The translations under genes and the position numbers were made by a program. Positions 1-9,605 of a stretch of DNA of 64,000 nucleotides are shown in pieces. How positions within the stretch are numbered: the first letter of the stretch is position 1; each line of letters begins with the position of its first letter. The DNA is from Prostheceraeus crozeri (taxonomy: Eukaryota; Platyhelminthes; Polycladida; Euryleptidae): assembly GCA_907163375.1 (NCBI GenBank), contig CAJQUW010003148.1, forward strand, positions 124,001 through 188,000, given 5' to 3'. The notes under the pieces are model-generated. The model worked only from the letters and a program-made list of their open reading frames with translations. It searched no databases and was not told the origin of the DNA.

Positions 1-1080
1 CGCTTTCATTCTTTTACTAAAGGTCTTACGCTGAGGTTGGATAGTGAATTCTATCCACATCTTGGTTTTGGTCATGGACTACATCTAACGTCAATTGCTA
101 CTGCAAATGTTAAAAAAGTTTATTCAAATCGAATCAACAAATTTCATTATAGATTTAAAATATTTGATGAAGATGTTGTAGAATGCGAAGAACGCATCAT
201 TTTGAAAAAGCGTGGTGTTCAACCTTTATCACTTATTGAGTTAGTAAAACGATGGAATGAGACTGTGGGTAAGAAGTATGGAGAGAAAATTATGGCGGAC
301 AAAAATAAGTTGGTTATTCAGAAATATAATGACAAACTTACAGTTTATTTGTCTCCAGCCTTGCGTCATTTTATAAGACATTATACACCTATTATTGGAA
401 GCGGTGTGGTGTATGGTTCTCATGAATATCACACTAAAGCTGATTCAGTTAATGATGAATGGTGGGTGGACATCTATGGTGATCGCATCAAGAAAATTTA
501 CCAGTCTTATGAAGAATCTAAAGTTGCTATCAATATAATGCCGCGTCTATATCATAGAGTTGAAAGCTTCATTCATGTAGTAAATCCTTATATACAACAG
601 AAGTTGAAGCATGTGATGAAAAGTAAATATGATGTAAAGACACACCACATTTCGTTTTCAATTGATAATCAACGCGTTGTTCTGAAACTGGGTGATGACA
701 TTCAATGTCAATTGAGTAAAAATTTGAAAAAACTCTTTGGTTTTTCAATGCTACAAACAGTGTTTGCTGCTGCGCATACGATTGGTATAGAAACACCAAT
801 GACACTTGATAAACATGAACAGCACCTTCACATTCAAAGTGATTTGATTCTACCTACTTCTGTTGGTGAGAAAAAAGAATACATTTTACGCGATTTCATT
901 CATGATAAAGACGCTTCATATGGAATAGTCAAGAAGATGTTTGAATCTATTTTCTATCATCCCGTCGTCAAACAAACTATACCCTCTATTGCTATCAAAA
1001 TTACCAATGGTTTACAAGAGTGCATCCACGTGAAAGATACTAAATCCCTCATAACGTTAGTGTTTCGGAAAACAAAGTGA
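1..1080 (+). CDS. Polinton-associated hypothetical protein, 5' end outside window
   Basis: The frame is open from base 1 to the stop at 1080, and no ATG lies near the left edge, so the true start is outside the window. About 359 codons are visible. I cannot name the protein. It has no obvious membrane span or zinc finger. Two segments read like 'strand then LSxxLxxxxGF' (VYLSPALRHFI near residue 117 and LSKNLKKLFGF near residue 243). I associate that rhythm with virion-associated proteins of animal Polintons, but this is from memory and not an alignment. It converges on the polymerase gene, and an AATAAA follows the stop by about 24 bases. Confidence 0.6.
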   Translation, partial: RFHSFTKGLTLRLDSEFYPHLGFGHGLHLTSIATANVKKVYSNRINKFHYRFKIFDEDVVECEERIILKKRGVQPLSLIELVKRWNETVGKKYGEKIMADKNKLVIQKYNDKLTVYLSPALRHFIRHYTPIIGSGVVYGSHEYHTKADSVNDEWWVDIYGDRIKKIYQSYEESKVAINIMPRLYHRVESFIHVVNPYIQQKLKHVMKSKYDVKTHHISFSIDNQRVVLKLGDDIQCQLSKNLKKLFGFSMLQTVFAAAHTIGIETPMTLDKHEQHLHIQSDLILPTSVGEKKEYILRDFIHDKDASYGIVKKMFESIFYHPVVKQTIPSIAIKITNGLQECIHVKDTKSLITLVFRKTK

Positions 1081-1103
1081 AGTCATTGTGATATGTTTAT
1101 TGA

Positions 1104-1109
1104 AATAAA
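1104..1109 (+). terminator. Polyadenylation signal AATAAA
   Basis: A canonical AATAAA lies 24 bases after the stop codon of the plus-strand frame ending at 1080, in the 180-bp gap between two convergent genes. The placement fits a eukaryotic mRNA 3' end. Confidence 0.5.
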
Positions 1110-1259
1110 AATATGTATATGAAAAAGTCTTTTCACAGATATAGGGGGAATGGGCTGACTGTAGGCATATATTCACAAGGAAGAAACGATCTCATGCGAT
1201 ACATAAAACAACCATGTATATCTACAAAAAGCAACATCAAAATACTGAGTTAAAGTTGA

Positions 1260-1610
1260 TTATGTCAATACATCTCCTGAATGTGGTAGCGTGAGTTTTA
1301 TTCTTTTGGGTGGAGGTATGTTTGTGTCAGGATGTCCATGTGGAAGAGATGTGTTATGTCCTATCCAACACCTCTTATCCTCCCATGCTGAAAGTGCTCG
1401 TTTCTTGAACGTGTACGTTTTCACAGTATGAACTTGAGATTTTAAGATTGTCATATTGACAAACGTTATATTTTTATTTTTATAGGCCTTCTTATAGGAG
1501 CGATGTTTCATTTTATGAACAATGGATTTTGATATACCTTTAGCACGCTTAATACTATCTGCACATTCTTTTAATTTCATGGAATACATTTTAGGACGGA
1601 GGAGAATCAT
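1260..1610 (-). pseudogene. Polymerase C-terminal piece of the Polinton-type fossil
   Basis: This frame carries the motif LRPKMYSMK, then a basic stretch, then a tail reading AWEDKRCWIG and SLPHGHPD. That order is what the C-terminal thumb and tail of transposon-encoded protein-primed family B polymerases look like. It lies directly beyond the polymerase core on the same strand and is treated as a part of the same fossil gene region, which looks broken. Confidence 0.75.
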
Positions 1611-1775
1611 TTCATCTATTTCCTTTCCTGCTGTTTCATCCTTAAAACAACCAAGTTTGGCTTTATTCTGTATGGAATAGAGTGGATGAGTGGGATTGTA
1701 GTTAGATGTGTCGAAATATTTTTCTAATGACTTGCCTACTTCATTAAAATTTAAATCTTTTTGAGTGGTAATTCC

Positions 1776-4700
1776 TTAAAAGAAACTATCTGTATCACCA
1801 CCCAGCAAGCGAACCTCTTTTACGAGAGGGCATGGTTTTAATATTTTGTAGAAGAGTTGATACATTTCAAGCTTGGAATAATCTAAAACGGCTTGCCCAA
1901 TATAGATGGGTTTGCACAACTCAACTTCTGATTTAATCATTTTAACACCTACAAGATCCTCATCGATGATGTCTCTATCAATGAAAAGAGGTGATGAGGT
2001 CAATTTGTGATATTTTTGTTCATCAACGACTAGTTTGTAATTCATACGTTTTCTAACATCCTCCATGGTCTTTCCGAATAGACTGTTATTCTTATATTTA
2101 TAAAAATCCTTTTCAAAATTATTTTGGGCGAGTGCACGTTTTTGACTGTTACTATCTATGTAGGGTTTGAGGAAGGCTTTCTGTCTAAATTTGATAATGC
2201 GGTGAACTGACTTTAGAAGCATGCCCATTTCTAAATAGAATTTTAATATGCAGAAGTGTACGAGATAATTTTTCTTATCATATTGGGTGAGTAAAAGTTT
2301 GCGGCATGGTTTATACCTTGGCTGTCCACACTCTGCTAAGTTATTATGAAATTGTGACATGAATGGTGAAAACATATCTTCAGTCACTTCACCAGATTCA
2401 GGTGCGAGTGGGAAATCAGCAGTTTTATTTTTAATGCTATTTGGATAAATCAAATCCACTTCAAAATAATATCCCCAATCACCTTCATCTGGAATCTTCA
2501 GTATGTTTGAAGGGTTGGAGTAATACTCAAGCTCATCTTGATTTAACCAACTAAACTCGGAATGAGGTAGTGGTTTAGACAGTGAACTGCCATATAAATT
2601 ATTTTGGTCATAGTACTTTAGGTGGATATGATCATCACCTACTGTTTCAGATTTTATATGATGTTTATTTACAAATGTGAGACCACCGCGTATTCCGCGC
2701 TCAAATATATTATACATCTCCGGGTCTTGTAAGAGATGAATGGTCTCACCAGTCATTTTAAAGGCTGATTTAAAGGACATGGCTGGTAGACTGACAAAGT
2801 GGACAGGATCTAATTTGTCTTCTTCTAATGCCACTCGTCGAAATTCCTGAAAGACATCAGCCAGCAAAATGACATCTAATTCTAAGGAAGCGATCATATA
2901 ATCGCCAAAAGTTTTACAATCAAATTTTAACCATGCCTCTTGAGCATGTTCATAGTCCTCTACTGGACAATCTTCACCCGTCAAATCATTTTTGAATTTG
3001 TCAATGGAAGGAAGGGTTGTTTCATTTAGTTTAGACATTGAGCTAAAATACGCATAAGGAAAGACTCCTTTGCGAGTGATTATTTCATCCGTTAAGTTTG
3101 GATAGTGTTTCTTCAAAGTTTGACTATGGGGAAGAAACTTGAGATTACGAACGAGAGAAGCTAGTGACGCTGACATGAATTGAAATGAATCTAAAAATTT
3201 TATTTCGAAGAAGACTGTCTTATTTTCTTTAGTTTTATCTACTGGTACTTTTGCTGTCATTGCCATGAATTTTTCTCTCGTTTGTGCTATTACATTAAAC
3301 TGCCACGATTTCATCTGGCTCAACCCTCCTTTTATGAGCATATGACTGTCATAGCCCTTAAAGTTATGAAAAATGACGGGTAGTACATGACGTCTCAACC
3401 TAAGTGAAAAGTTACATTTGGAGCAGAGTGCGTTTCTAAATTTACCAGTGATGTGATCATGATCACGCACTTTCTTAATTTTATCGTCATCAAACGTTTT
3501 ATGACATTTAGGACAGGATGTGCAACTTTCAAATTTTTGTTTGTCTTCATCTGACATATGTAGTGACTTACGCTGCAATTGGGAATCATATGATTGTTGA
3601 AATTTAGCAGCTTTATCGAGAAATTCTAGAAATTTTGAAATGCAATCTTCACCTTGCCAAGTATGCATTTTGTTTTGTCTATTCCTAAAGTGGTCATGCC
3701 ATACTTCATAGCAGGATATGGCTGCTGGCTTGTGGATGATATCATCAATGTAGCATTCTATGTCTGCGTAAATGACACGCAGGGGACTTAATTCGTCACC
3801 ATTATCCCTATGTGAAAATATTTTATCTTTGGGAATGCGTTCCATTTGTAATTTACCTCGCTTGCACCATTCATAGTGAGTTTCAAATTTATCTTTACTC
3901 CAAAAGGAGCGGATGCAGCGGTCGCATACAAAATGTTCACCTCTTTTAGAGTGCCCCAAGTGAGTGTACAAGCGAGAGATTTTGGGAATACCACAGTAGT
4001 GCCATTCCTCGCTATCATCTTGTTTTACTAATAAGAGGTTGACTACATGTTCATAACAAGTTGAACGTGAATTATAGCGGGCACCCTTCAACCCCTTCTC
4101 CCACACGTGAACGACAATTTTAATCTTATTATGTTTTTCGAACGTTTCTACATCTTTGATTTTCATGTTGTTACTATCACAACCTTCAAAGTCTAGTTCA
4201 TCCTCCCACTGTCTATAGCTATAGGTATGATTTCGATTCGCGTTGATATCATTATAGTGAAGGATGGATAGGACTGCATATTTGAAACACTGTGATTTAC
4301 AATCGACATTGATGACAGCTTTCTTATTATACAACGTTTTTGGTAGTTTAAATTTACCTCGAGCTGCATGACTTTCTAATAGTGAAATTTTGAATATGGC
4401 TGAGTCCACACCATCAAAAATGAGAGCTCTGTCGCGTTGATTGAATTTATCTACATTTGATTTTAAACATTGAATGTGAAAATTTAGCCAAGACTCGCAG
4501 TCTACAACTTCGGTTGCGGAAGAGGAAGGAACATGAAACTGTATTCTCTCCGTCACGTGACCCGTTTGAAAATCTATCTTAATATATTTTAGTTTAAGGT
4601 AGATGAGCGCCTTCATTCTAAAATTGTCTAAATTGTTGAAGAGCGCTTCGATAATGTTTGAATTTTGAAGGAGCCACTCAGGAAAATCTACTATTTGAGT

Positions 4701-5060
4701 ATTGGACTCCATGCAGTAGTCGCGTACTAAATTATTATGTGAAACATTAATGAGGGAGATGGTAGAGGTACCGTTGGTGTAGTGATCATTTGCATGCGTG
4801 TGTTGAAGTCTGTGCGAAGATCGCTGAAAGTGACTATCAAAAGAAAGAGGGCACAAATCGCAAGGAAAGGAGATGTCATCGTCAGAATCAACTTCACCTC
4901 CGGAGATTGACGCCGCTTTGCGTTGACACACACGTTGTTTGATGTGTCGAAGGAGACTGTGCTTCCTTGTAAACATATGTCCGCAGTCGACACATTCCCA
5001 CTCGTTGCCTTGTCGCGAGAGTCCTGAGCTGGAACTCACATCACCTGAAAGAGAAATCAT
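1776..5060 (-). pseudogene. Protein-primed family B DNA polymerase core (pPolB) of the fossil
   Basis: The enzyme would replicate the element's linear DNA from a protein primer. From the N terminus I see two C2H2-like fingers (CVDCGHMF and CDLCPLSF, residues about 20-90) and a region with CFKYAVLSILHY (about 270). A third finger (CDRCIRSF, about 385) follows, then the exonuclease I motif YADIEC. Next come a Cys/His knuckle with RDHDHITGKFRNALC and the exonuclease II region HNFKGYDSHM. An exonuclease III-like YMIASLELD precedes polymerase motifs A (YDQNNLYG), B (KNNSLFGKT) and C (GDTDS) near the end. This order matches Polinton and related pPolB proteins. The first ATG is at 5060; upstream codons are open but lack an ATG. 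It is treated as a fossil that looks broken about once or twice. Confidence 0.92.
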
Positions 5061-5511
5061 TCTTTCATCTCTGTTCAAGTCTCAGTGTATTGTTACAACC
5101 TACCTTGACTCAACAACTCTAAACTTTCCTCGAGAAGGGAGGGTGTTGGTGATGAAGTTGATGCCTGAAATTGAGGAAGATGCTATTAGCCACACGTTTG
5201 AGGGAGATGAGTGAAGAAATTTTCAACTTACCATTTCAACGAAATTATGTTTAAGCTTGATACTTCAACAAGATAGAGACTTCACTGAAATAATACGTCT
5301 CAAATTTGGAATTCACTTGTACGCCTCAAATAATAACAGAATTCGCTAGACAACAGTTCACTTATGCGTCTCAAAGACAGAGTGAAATGACACGAATTTC
5401 ACTTTACATATATACTTTCATATTCATCATTCATTGGCTGTTCATTCTGATTGGTTGCTTGTTGATACTTAAGAATTAGAAAACATTTCAAAGTCATTAT
5501 TCACAGTCAAC
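5061..5511. promoter_or_regulatory. Divergent intergenic promoter region
   Basis: This 450-bp gap separates the minus-strand polymerase from the plus-strand small ORF, so it must hold both promoters. A TATA-like ACATATATAC lies near 5405, about 105 bases before the plus-strand ATG, and two ATTGG (CCAAT on the minus strand) boxes lie near 5434 and 5450. Between 5290 and 5390 a motif of the form ACGYCTCAAA or GCGTCTCAAA occurs three times, each followed after 8-30 bases by GAATTC- or GAATTT-containing sequence. The motif spacing suggests a regulatory array, but no factor is known. Confidence 0.4.
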
Positions 5512-5907
5512 ATGACAAGCCCTCCGACAACACCAAACACAAAATTCTCTTCTCCATCCTCAACACCAAACGCTCCAACGAAGGTAGAGAAGGTGTTATT
5601 ACCAGCGGACAACGAAGAGAGTGTATGTGAGAAGGAGTGTCCCGACTTAACAGGCGTGAGGTGGAAGTATCTCCAGTACGATATTGACGATGTGATGGAG
5701 ATCACCAGCACGAAATTCCTCCACCAATTATGGGAGTGGTACACCCCTAACTCCCAGCCACGAACTATGGAGGAGTGGGAGTATATTGATAAAGTGAGGC
5801 TCGCAGTGGAAGAACAATTAAAGCAACTGAACTGTTTTTGCTATCTATGTGAAGCCAGACTCTGGGACGATATTGACGATGAAGACCTTTTGAAATACAT
5901 GCCATAA
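5512..5907 (+). CDS. Small hypothetical protein, 131 aa, in the Polinton-type region
   Basis: An ATG at 5512 opens 131 codons ending at 5907. The first 30 residues are Ser/Thr/Pro-rich and look disordered. The rest is compact and aromatic, with WKYLQYDIDD, a Trp-rich LWEWYTP segment and a CFCYLC cluster followed by an acidic end. I do not recognise a family. It is transcribed away from the polymerase out of the shared promoter region, and an AATAAA overlaps its stop codon (5906-5911), which supports a short compact mRNA typical of viral or virus-like genes. Confidence 0.55.
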   Translation: MTSPPTTPNTKFSSPSSTPNAPTKVEKVLLPADNEESVCEKECPDLTGVRWKYLQYDIDDVMEITSTKFLHQLWEWYTPNSQPRTMEEWEYIDKVRLAVEEQLKQLNCFCYLCEARLWDDIDDEDLLKYMP

Positions 5908-5911
5908 TAAA
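5906..5911 (+). terminator. Polyadenylation signal overlapping the stop codon
   Basis: AATAAA shares bases with the TAA stop of the 131-aa ORF and is followed by a T-rich run. Overlap of stop and polyadenylation signal is a compact arrangement common in small viral genomes. Confidence 0.4.
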
Positions 5912-5955
5912 TTTTTATTTCATATTATCTTTGCTTTCATACTGACGTACTTGAA

Positions 5956-6371
5956 TGGGGCTTCAGTGGATGATTTAACCATGTATACATTTTCATTTGG
6001 AAATAGTAGCACGCTTAGTCTAACTTGTAAATCTTAAAACATTTCATATGGACGATGATGATAGATGAAATAGTGTCAAATAAAATTAAGATAGCTTACA
6101 CTTCTGATACAGGGATAGCAATCGACTGCGATCCATGTGTAAACAGCTTGTTAGACTACGGATGGGCTTAAGTGGATGATTTAACCATGTATACTTTTTC
6201 ATTTGGAAATAGTAGCACGCTTAGTCTAACTTGTAAATCTTAAAACATTTCATATGGACGATGATGATGATAGATGAAATAGTGTCAAATGAAATTAAGA
6301 TAGCTTACACTACTGATACAGGGATAGCAATCGACTGCGATCCATGTGTAAAGAGCTTGTTAGACTACGGA
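5956..6371. repeat. Tandem duplication, unit about 206-209 bp
   Basis: The segment beginning with GTGGATGATTTAACCATG at 5966 recurs at 6172, a period of 206 bases, and both copies run through to TTAGACTACGGA. They differ by a handful of substitutions and one extra GAT triplet, so the duplication is recent. The short core GGGATAGCAATCGACTGC occurs a third time at 7212. Confidence 0.9.
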
Positions 6372-6857
6372 AGAGAGAAGTGTGTTATGTTGCGTGTGGC
6401 GCGTGAGTGTCCTCCCATTTCATTCCATTCATCAATTCGTCTCATTGATAGAGACAGGTAGAACTCATGGTTCTCATAACGTATGCAATGGAAAGTTTTA
6501 GGCAACCTTCGACAGTTGGCTAAATGTCGCCCTGGCGCGAATGCATACTACGTTGAGACAGAGGCAATCACTTGCAAACATGACGCAGAGAGGTTTAACA
6601 AGATTGACCATTGCCGAATGTCCCTTGCGGTATACATAGCTACGGGTTTCACCGCCGCCCTTTACAGGAACGCCCGTCGAAAGGAAGTATTACACCGAAC
6701 TTCATTTGCAACGTTCAAGTTGACTGATAGCAGATTCAACTTAATGATAGTATTCGCCAGTCCGAAGACTGCCCAGGGCAAACCGCGAGGAGGTTCTATC
6801 ATGTCTTGCCCCATGGTGGCCCTTAAGAGAGCCGATGGTTCGTTCTCGGGGGTGTGA
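6261..6857 (+). pseudogene. Broken hypothetical ORF region next to the Polinton-type fossil
   Basis: A plus-strand reading region begins inside the second copy of the 206-bp duplication and runs to 6857. It looks broken about once. Residues such as IAIDCDPCVKSLLDYG and KCVMLRVAREC are protein-like, and the last third reads RFNLMIVFASPKTAQGK. I know no family for it. The first copy of the duplication lacks this continuation, so the frame may have been partly created by duplication. Confidence 0.35.
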
Positions 6858-6863
6858 ATTTGA

Positions 6864-7118
6864 CTATTGGCTGGAATAGTCAATGGGTATGACGGTTAGG
6901 TTGTCATAGACCCTATACCGCCGAGGCCGTACTGGTGCATCTGGCACCTTTCGGATGCGGGTGGTATTTGGAGTCCACACCTCATCCGTCCAAACGATCC
7001 TCTTGATCTTCCCCTTCTTCTCATCCTCCTCATCCCACTCGTCGAGGATGACGAACTCGGGAATGGCGTTGTCTTCATCGGTGAAGACGGGAATGTTGTC
7101 GGCAGATGTCGCTTCCAT
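6864..7118 (-). CDS. Small acidic hypothetical protein, 84 aa
   Basis: The ATG at 7118 has an in-frame 84-codon ORF. The protein is acidic in the middle (WDEEDEKKGK) and has a Pro/Arg-rich second half. No membrane span or known motif is visible. The opposite strand is also open for part of the length, so coding status rests mainly on its protein-like composition and its place beside other minus-strand ORFs. Confidence 0.35.
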   Translation of the reverse strand: MEATSADNIPVFTDEDNAIPEFVILDEWDEEDEKKGKIKRIVWTDEVWTPNTTRIRKVPDAPVRPRRYRVYDNLTVIPIDYSSQ

Positions 7119-7202
7119 CGTGACTTCAAATTGAATGAGAAGCGCTACAATCTTCTGGCTTATATAGGGTTTTCAACAATGAATTGCTCAACAGCGAATC
7201 AG

Positions 7203-7373
7203 AATGCTTCAGGGATAGCAATCGACTGCATAATGTTCAAGTTGACTGATAGCAGATTCAACTTAATGATAGTATTCGCCAGTCCGAAGACTGCCCAGGG
7301 CAAACCGCGTGGAGGTTCTATCATGTCTTGCCCCTAGGTGGCCCTTAAGAGAGCCGATGGTTCGTTCTCGGGA
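7203..7373. repeat. Mosaic duplicate of upstream sequence
   Basis: Two fragments of upstream sequence are stitched here. GGGATAGCAATCGACTGC at 7212 matches 6113 and 6322. The stretch 7235-7370 matches 6713-6852 almost base for base, starting at GTTCAAGTTGACTGATAG. The fragments lie in the same order as upstream but with the intervening 370 bases missing, which looks like duplication followed by internal deletion, or template switching. Confidence 0.85.
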
Positions 7374-7472
7374 GTGAATTGATGGGGTGGTGAAGGCGGG
7401 CAAAGATCTGCAATGAAAATGATATGTATTAGAATAGTATATACTATCTTATTTACTTTTTCACTTACCCAG

Positions 7473-8639
7473 TTAGTCATCCTTTGGCAGTCTCGCGCGT
7501 TTCCGAATCGAAAATTTGTGGAGATGGCCGCGCATTCGTAGGCTGGCGTGGAGGCATTTTTTCGTGGGATGACCATTGTAGCATAGGATGGATTCGTCTA
7601 AATTCTGGTTTACGAGTACTTCGCCGGCCAAATGATTATCCCGAATAGGGATGCGAAACTCAAACAAAAGATCCTCATTCACACGTTCCCACTCATCCCT
7701 CATGCGCTCCAACTTCTCATACGCCTGCCTCTCATCACCCCGCCGAGCCACAGTCCTCTCCAACTCAACATTCCTCGCTCTCAACACACTCATCTCCTTC
7801 ATCATCTCCTCAAACTTCGCTTCTGCATCTCTCATTCTTCTCTCCGCAGCACTCGCCCTCTTCTCACACTCATCATTCTTCTCTTCCAACTCTCGCGTCT
7901 TTTTCTTCAAATCAGTCACACTACGCCTCATTCTAATATTTTCATCCGCTACCTCCTTCGACTACAGTTCCTTCTTTTTCAACTCATCCAACTCCTTCAC
8001 AACTTCATCCTTCACTTTCTTCAAACTCTCATACTTATTAACCAACAAATCATGCGCCATCTGCTGCGAAACATGCCTCTTCTCTTCATCCTTCAACCAC
8101 CTCGCCGACTGCACACGAATCCCACCACTCTTCACTTTTGGGGAAGATGAGCTCTTCGGGGGGTCGGTGATGACGATGTTTGACACCTCCGACGACGAAG
8201 AGCTCAACTTCCTCACACGCTTCCTCACACGCTCCCTATCTAAATCCACATCATCCTCATCATCACTCTCAAGCACTCTCTTTCGCTCAATCTCACCCTC
8301 CAACGACGCAACCGCTCTCGCCAACTCATCATTCTCAACAACATTCTCAGCCTTACCCTCTCGCTCGATCGCCAACATTCGCTCCCTCTCTTCCACAATC
8401 AACTGCGTAAATCTCAAATCAGTCACTAAACCACCACTACAGTCAGCATGCACTCTGTAAAAACGCGCCTCATCCTCATCACCCTTCAGCACTCTACACT
8501 TCACGCACGCAACCCTATTCAAGATAATCATGTGGCCGGTGCCCGCCTTCTTGACATGAGCCTTGGCGTCCGCACTGCGATTAACTCGCCCACATGAGCA
8601 CATTTTGATGTGATATTTACGATTTTTGTCGTTAGCCAT
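7473..8639 (-). pseudogene. Cys-rich, acidic-linker, coiled-coil hypothetical protein (broken)
   Basis: From the ATG at 8639 the protein starts with a Cys/His-rich head: CSCGR, then CVKCR, then HADCSGG within about 70 residues, a plausible zinc-binding fold. It continues with an acidic linker (LESDDEDDVDLD), a basic Ser-rich segment, then a long heptad-like coiled coil (ELEEKNDECEKRASAAERR). The tail has CYNGHPTKKC. The region looks broken about once and otherwise open over 1.1 kb. I do not recognise a family. Its position right of the Polinton-type genes on the same strand as the polymerase makes it a candidate accessory gene of that element. The plus strand is also open here only because Glu/Lys-rich coding reads as Ser/Phe-rich on the other strand. 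Confidence 0.5.
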
Positions 8640-9472
8640 GTTAGATTTTATTGTTAACTGTAAGATAATGAAATTTGTATAAGTTTGGAATCATGTAGTA
8701 CAGTCATATTCCTAAAGAGTGTAGTGAGTGGCACTCGATCCCGTCGACAGCCCGAAGGCCTTGTACTGATCACTAGGGAAGTGAGAGATCTTCCCCGATA
8801 CCCGCTCTTTACAGCTGAAGACATCATTGTCACTGCCCCGAAGTGGTAACAGGAACGCCGAGTCAAAGGTAGTGATCAGTAGCTGGGATCTAACCCCTCA
8901 AAGCTGCCTTAGACTTAGTTAAATTTCAAATCTGATAGCAGATTTGAACTCAGGATACTTGAAAACCTTAGTCTACATGTTAAAACTTTGAAAAAACTGA
9001 AAATTAAGAATTTTTTAAAAATTCCGCATTTACTACTCATACTACTTTTAAAAAATTTTATCAGTAGTAAAGACACTATCAAACTCTATCATACAAACTT
9101 TGAAGTAAGAAGATAGCTTGCCTACTTCAAAAGATAGAGTCCTTTGAAACACCCGATATCGGGAGCTCAGAGCGACGACCGTCGCTTACCTCGTCTTTCG
9201 ATGAAGTGATCAGACTTACGTTGTCGGGGTTTATATATGCTCGGAAGAAAACTTAAAATGGCTCTATCTCCGAAAGTATTCATCGTAGCGACATGCGGTT
9301 TGTTGCAAACGATTCATCTCATCATTCTCTATCATATGACACCTGAACAATTCTCATATGACCACGGGAAGTTGGTCCGTCAGCACATGTCCATGTAACA
9401 TGCCACAAGTGGAAAAATTCCTAAGTGTGAGAGCTCCAGTGTGGTGAAAACTTTGAAAAATTTAAAACTTCC
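8640..9472. other. Gene-free spacer with a long-armed inverted repeat
   Basis: No convincing ORF is present. TACTGATCACTA near 8765 and TAGTGATCAGTA near 8872 are exact inverted copies about 100 bases apart, enclosing a GC-richer segment, so the transcript could fold into a hairpin. A TATA-like GTTTATATATGC lies near 9230, shortly before the tandem array. Confidence 0.4.
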
Positions 9473-9605
9473 GAATTTCGACCTGGGACCGACACCAAAA
9501 CATTTTTCATCAAATTTCACTGACCTCCCCCCCTCCCCCCCCTCGTTCAGAGAAATTTGATGAAAAATGTTTTGGTGACGGTCCCAGGTCGAAATTCCAC
9601 ACTTT
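9473..9605. repeat. Head-to-head palindrome at the start of the tandem array
   Basis: The first monomer fragment is inverted. AATTTCGACCTGGGACCG and the following bases up to the C-run near 9535 are the reverse complement of the G-run, GTCAGTGAAATTTGATG and GGTCCCAGGTCGAAATT seen in every later monomer. The arms are about 55-60 bases and the spacer is under 20, so a near-perfect hairpin can form. Confidence 0.85.

Larger units (their letters stand above)
1..5930. mobile_element. Polinton/Maverick-type fossil (right part, cut by window edge)
   Basis: A protein-primed family B DNA polymerase on the minus strand, a virion-type frame on the plus strand and a small divergent plus-strand ORF sit together, as in Polinton/Maverick elements. 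No integrase, packaging ATPase, protease or major capsid gene is visible, so the element must continue left of the window or be partial. The right boundary is uncertain because no terminal inverted repeat can be paired here; the odd cassette up to 8640 may belong to it. The element looks broken, with about one or two breaks in the polymerase region. The long frames still open suggest a fairly young fossil. Confidence 0.75.

Noticed and set aside
7632-8460. Long plus-strand frames (172 and 269 codons) opposite the coiled-coil ORF
   Set aside because: They are Ser/Phe/Leu-rich mirror images of Glu/Lys/Arg-rich coding on the minus strand and have no motifs of their own.
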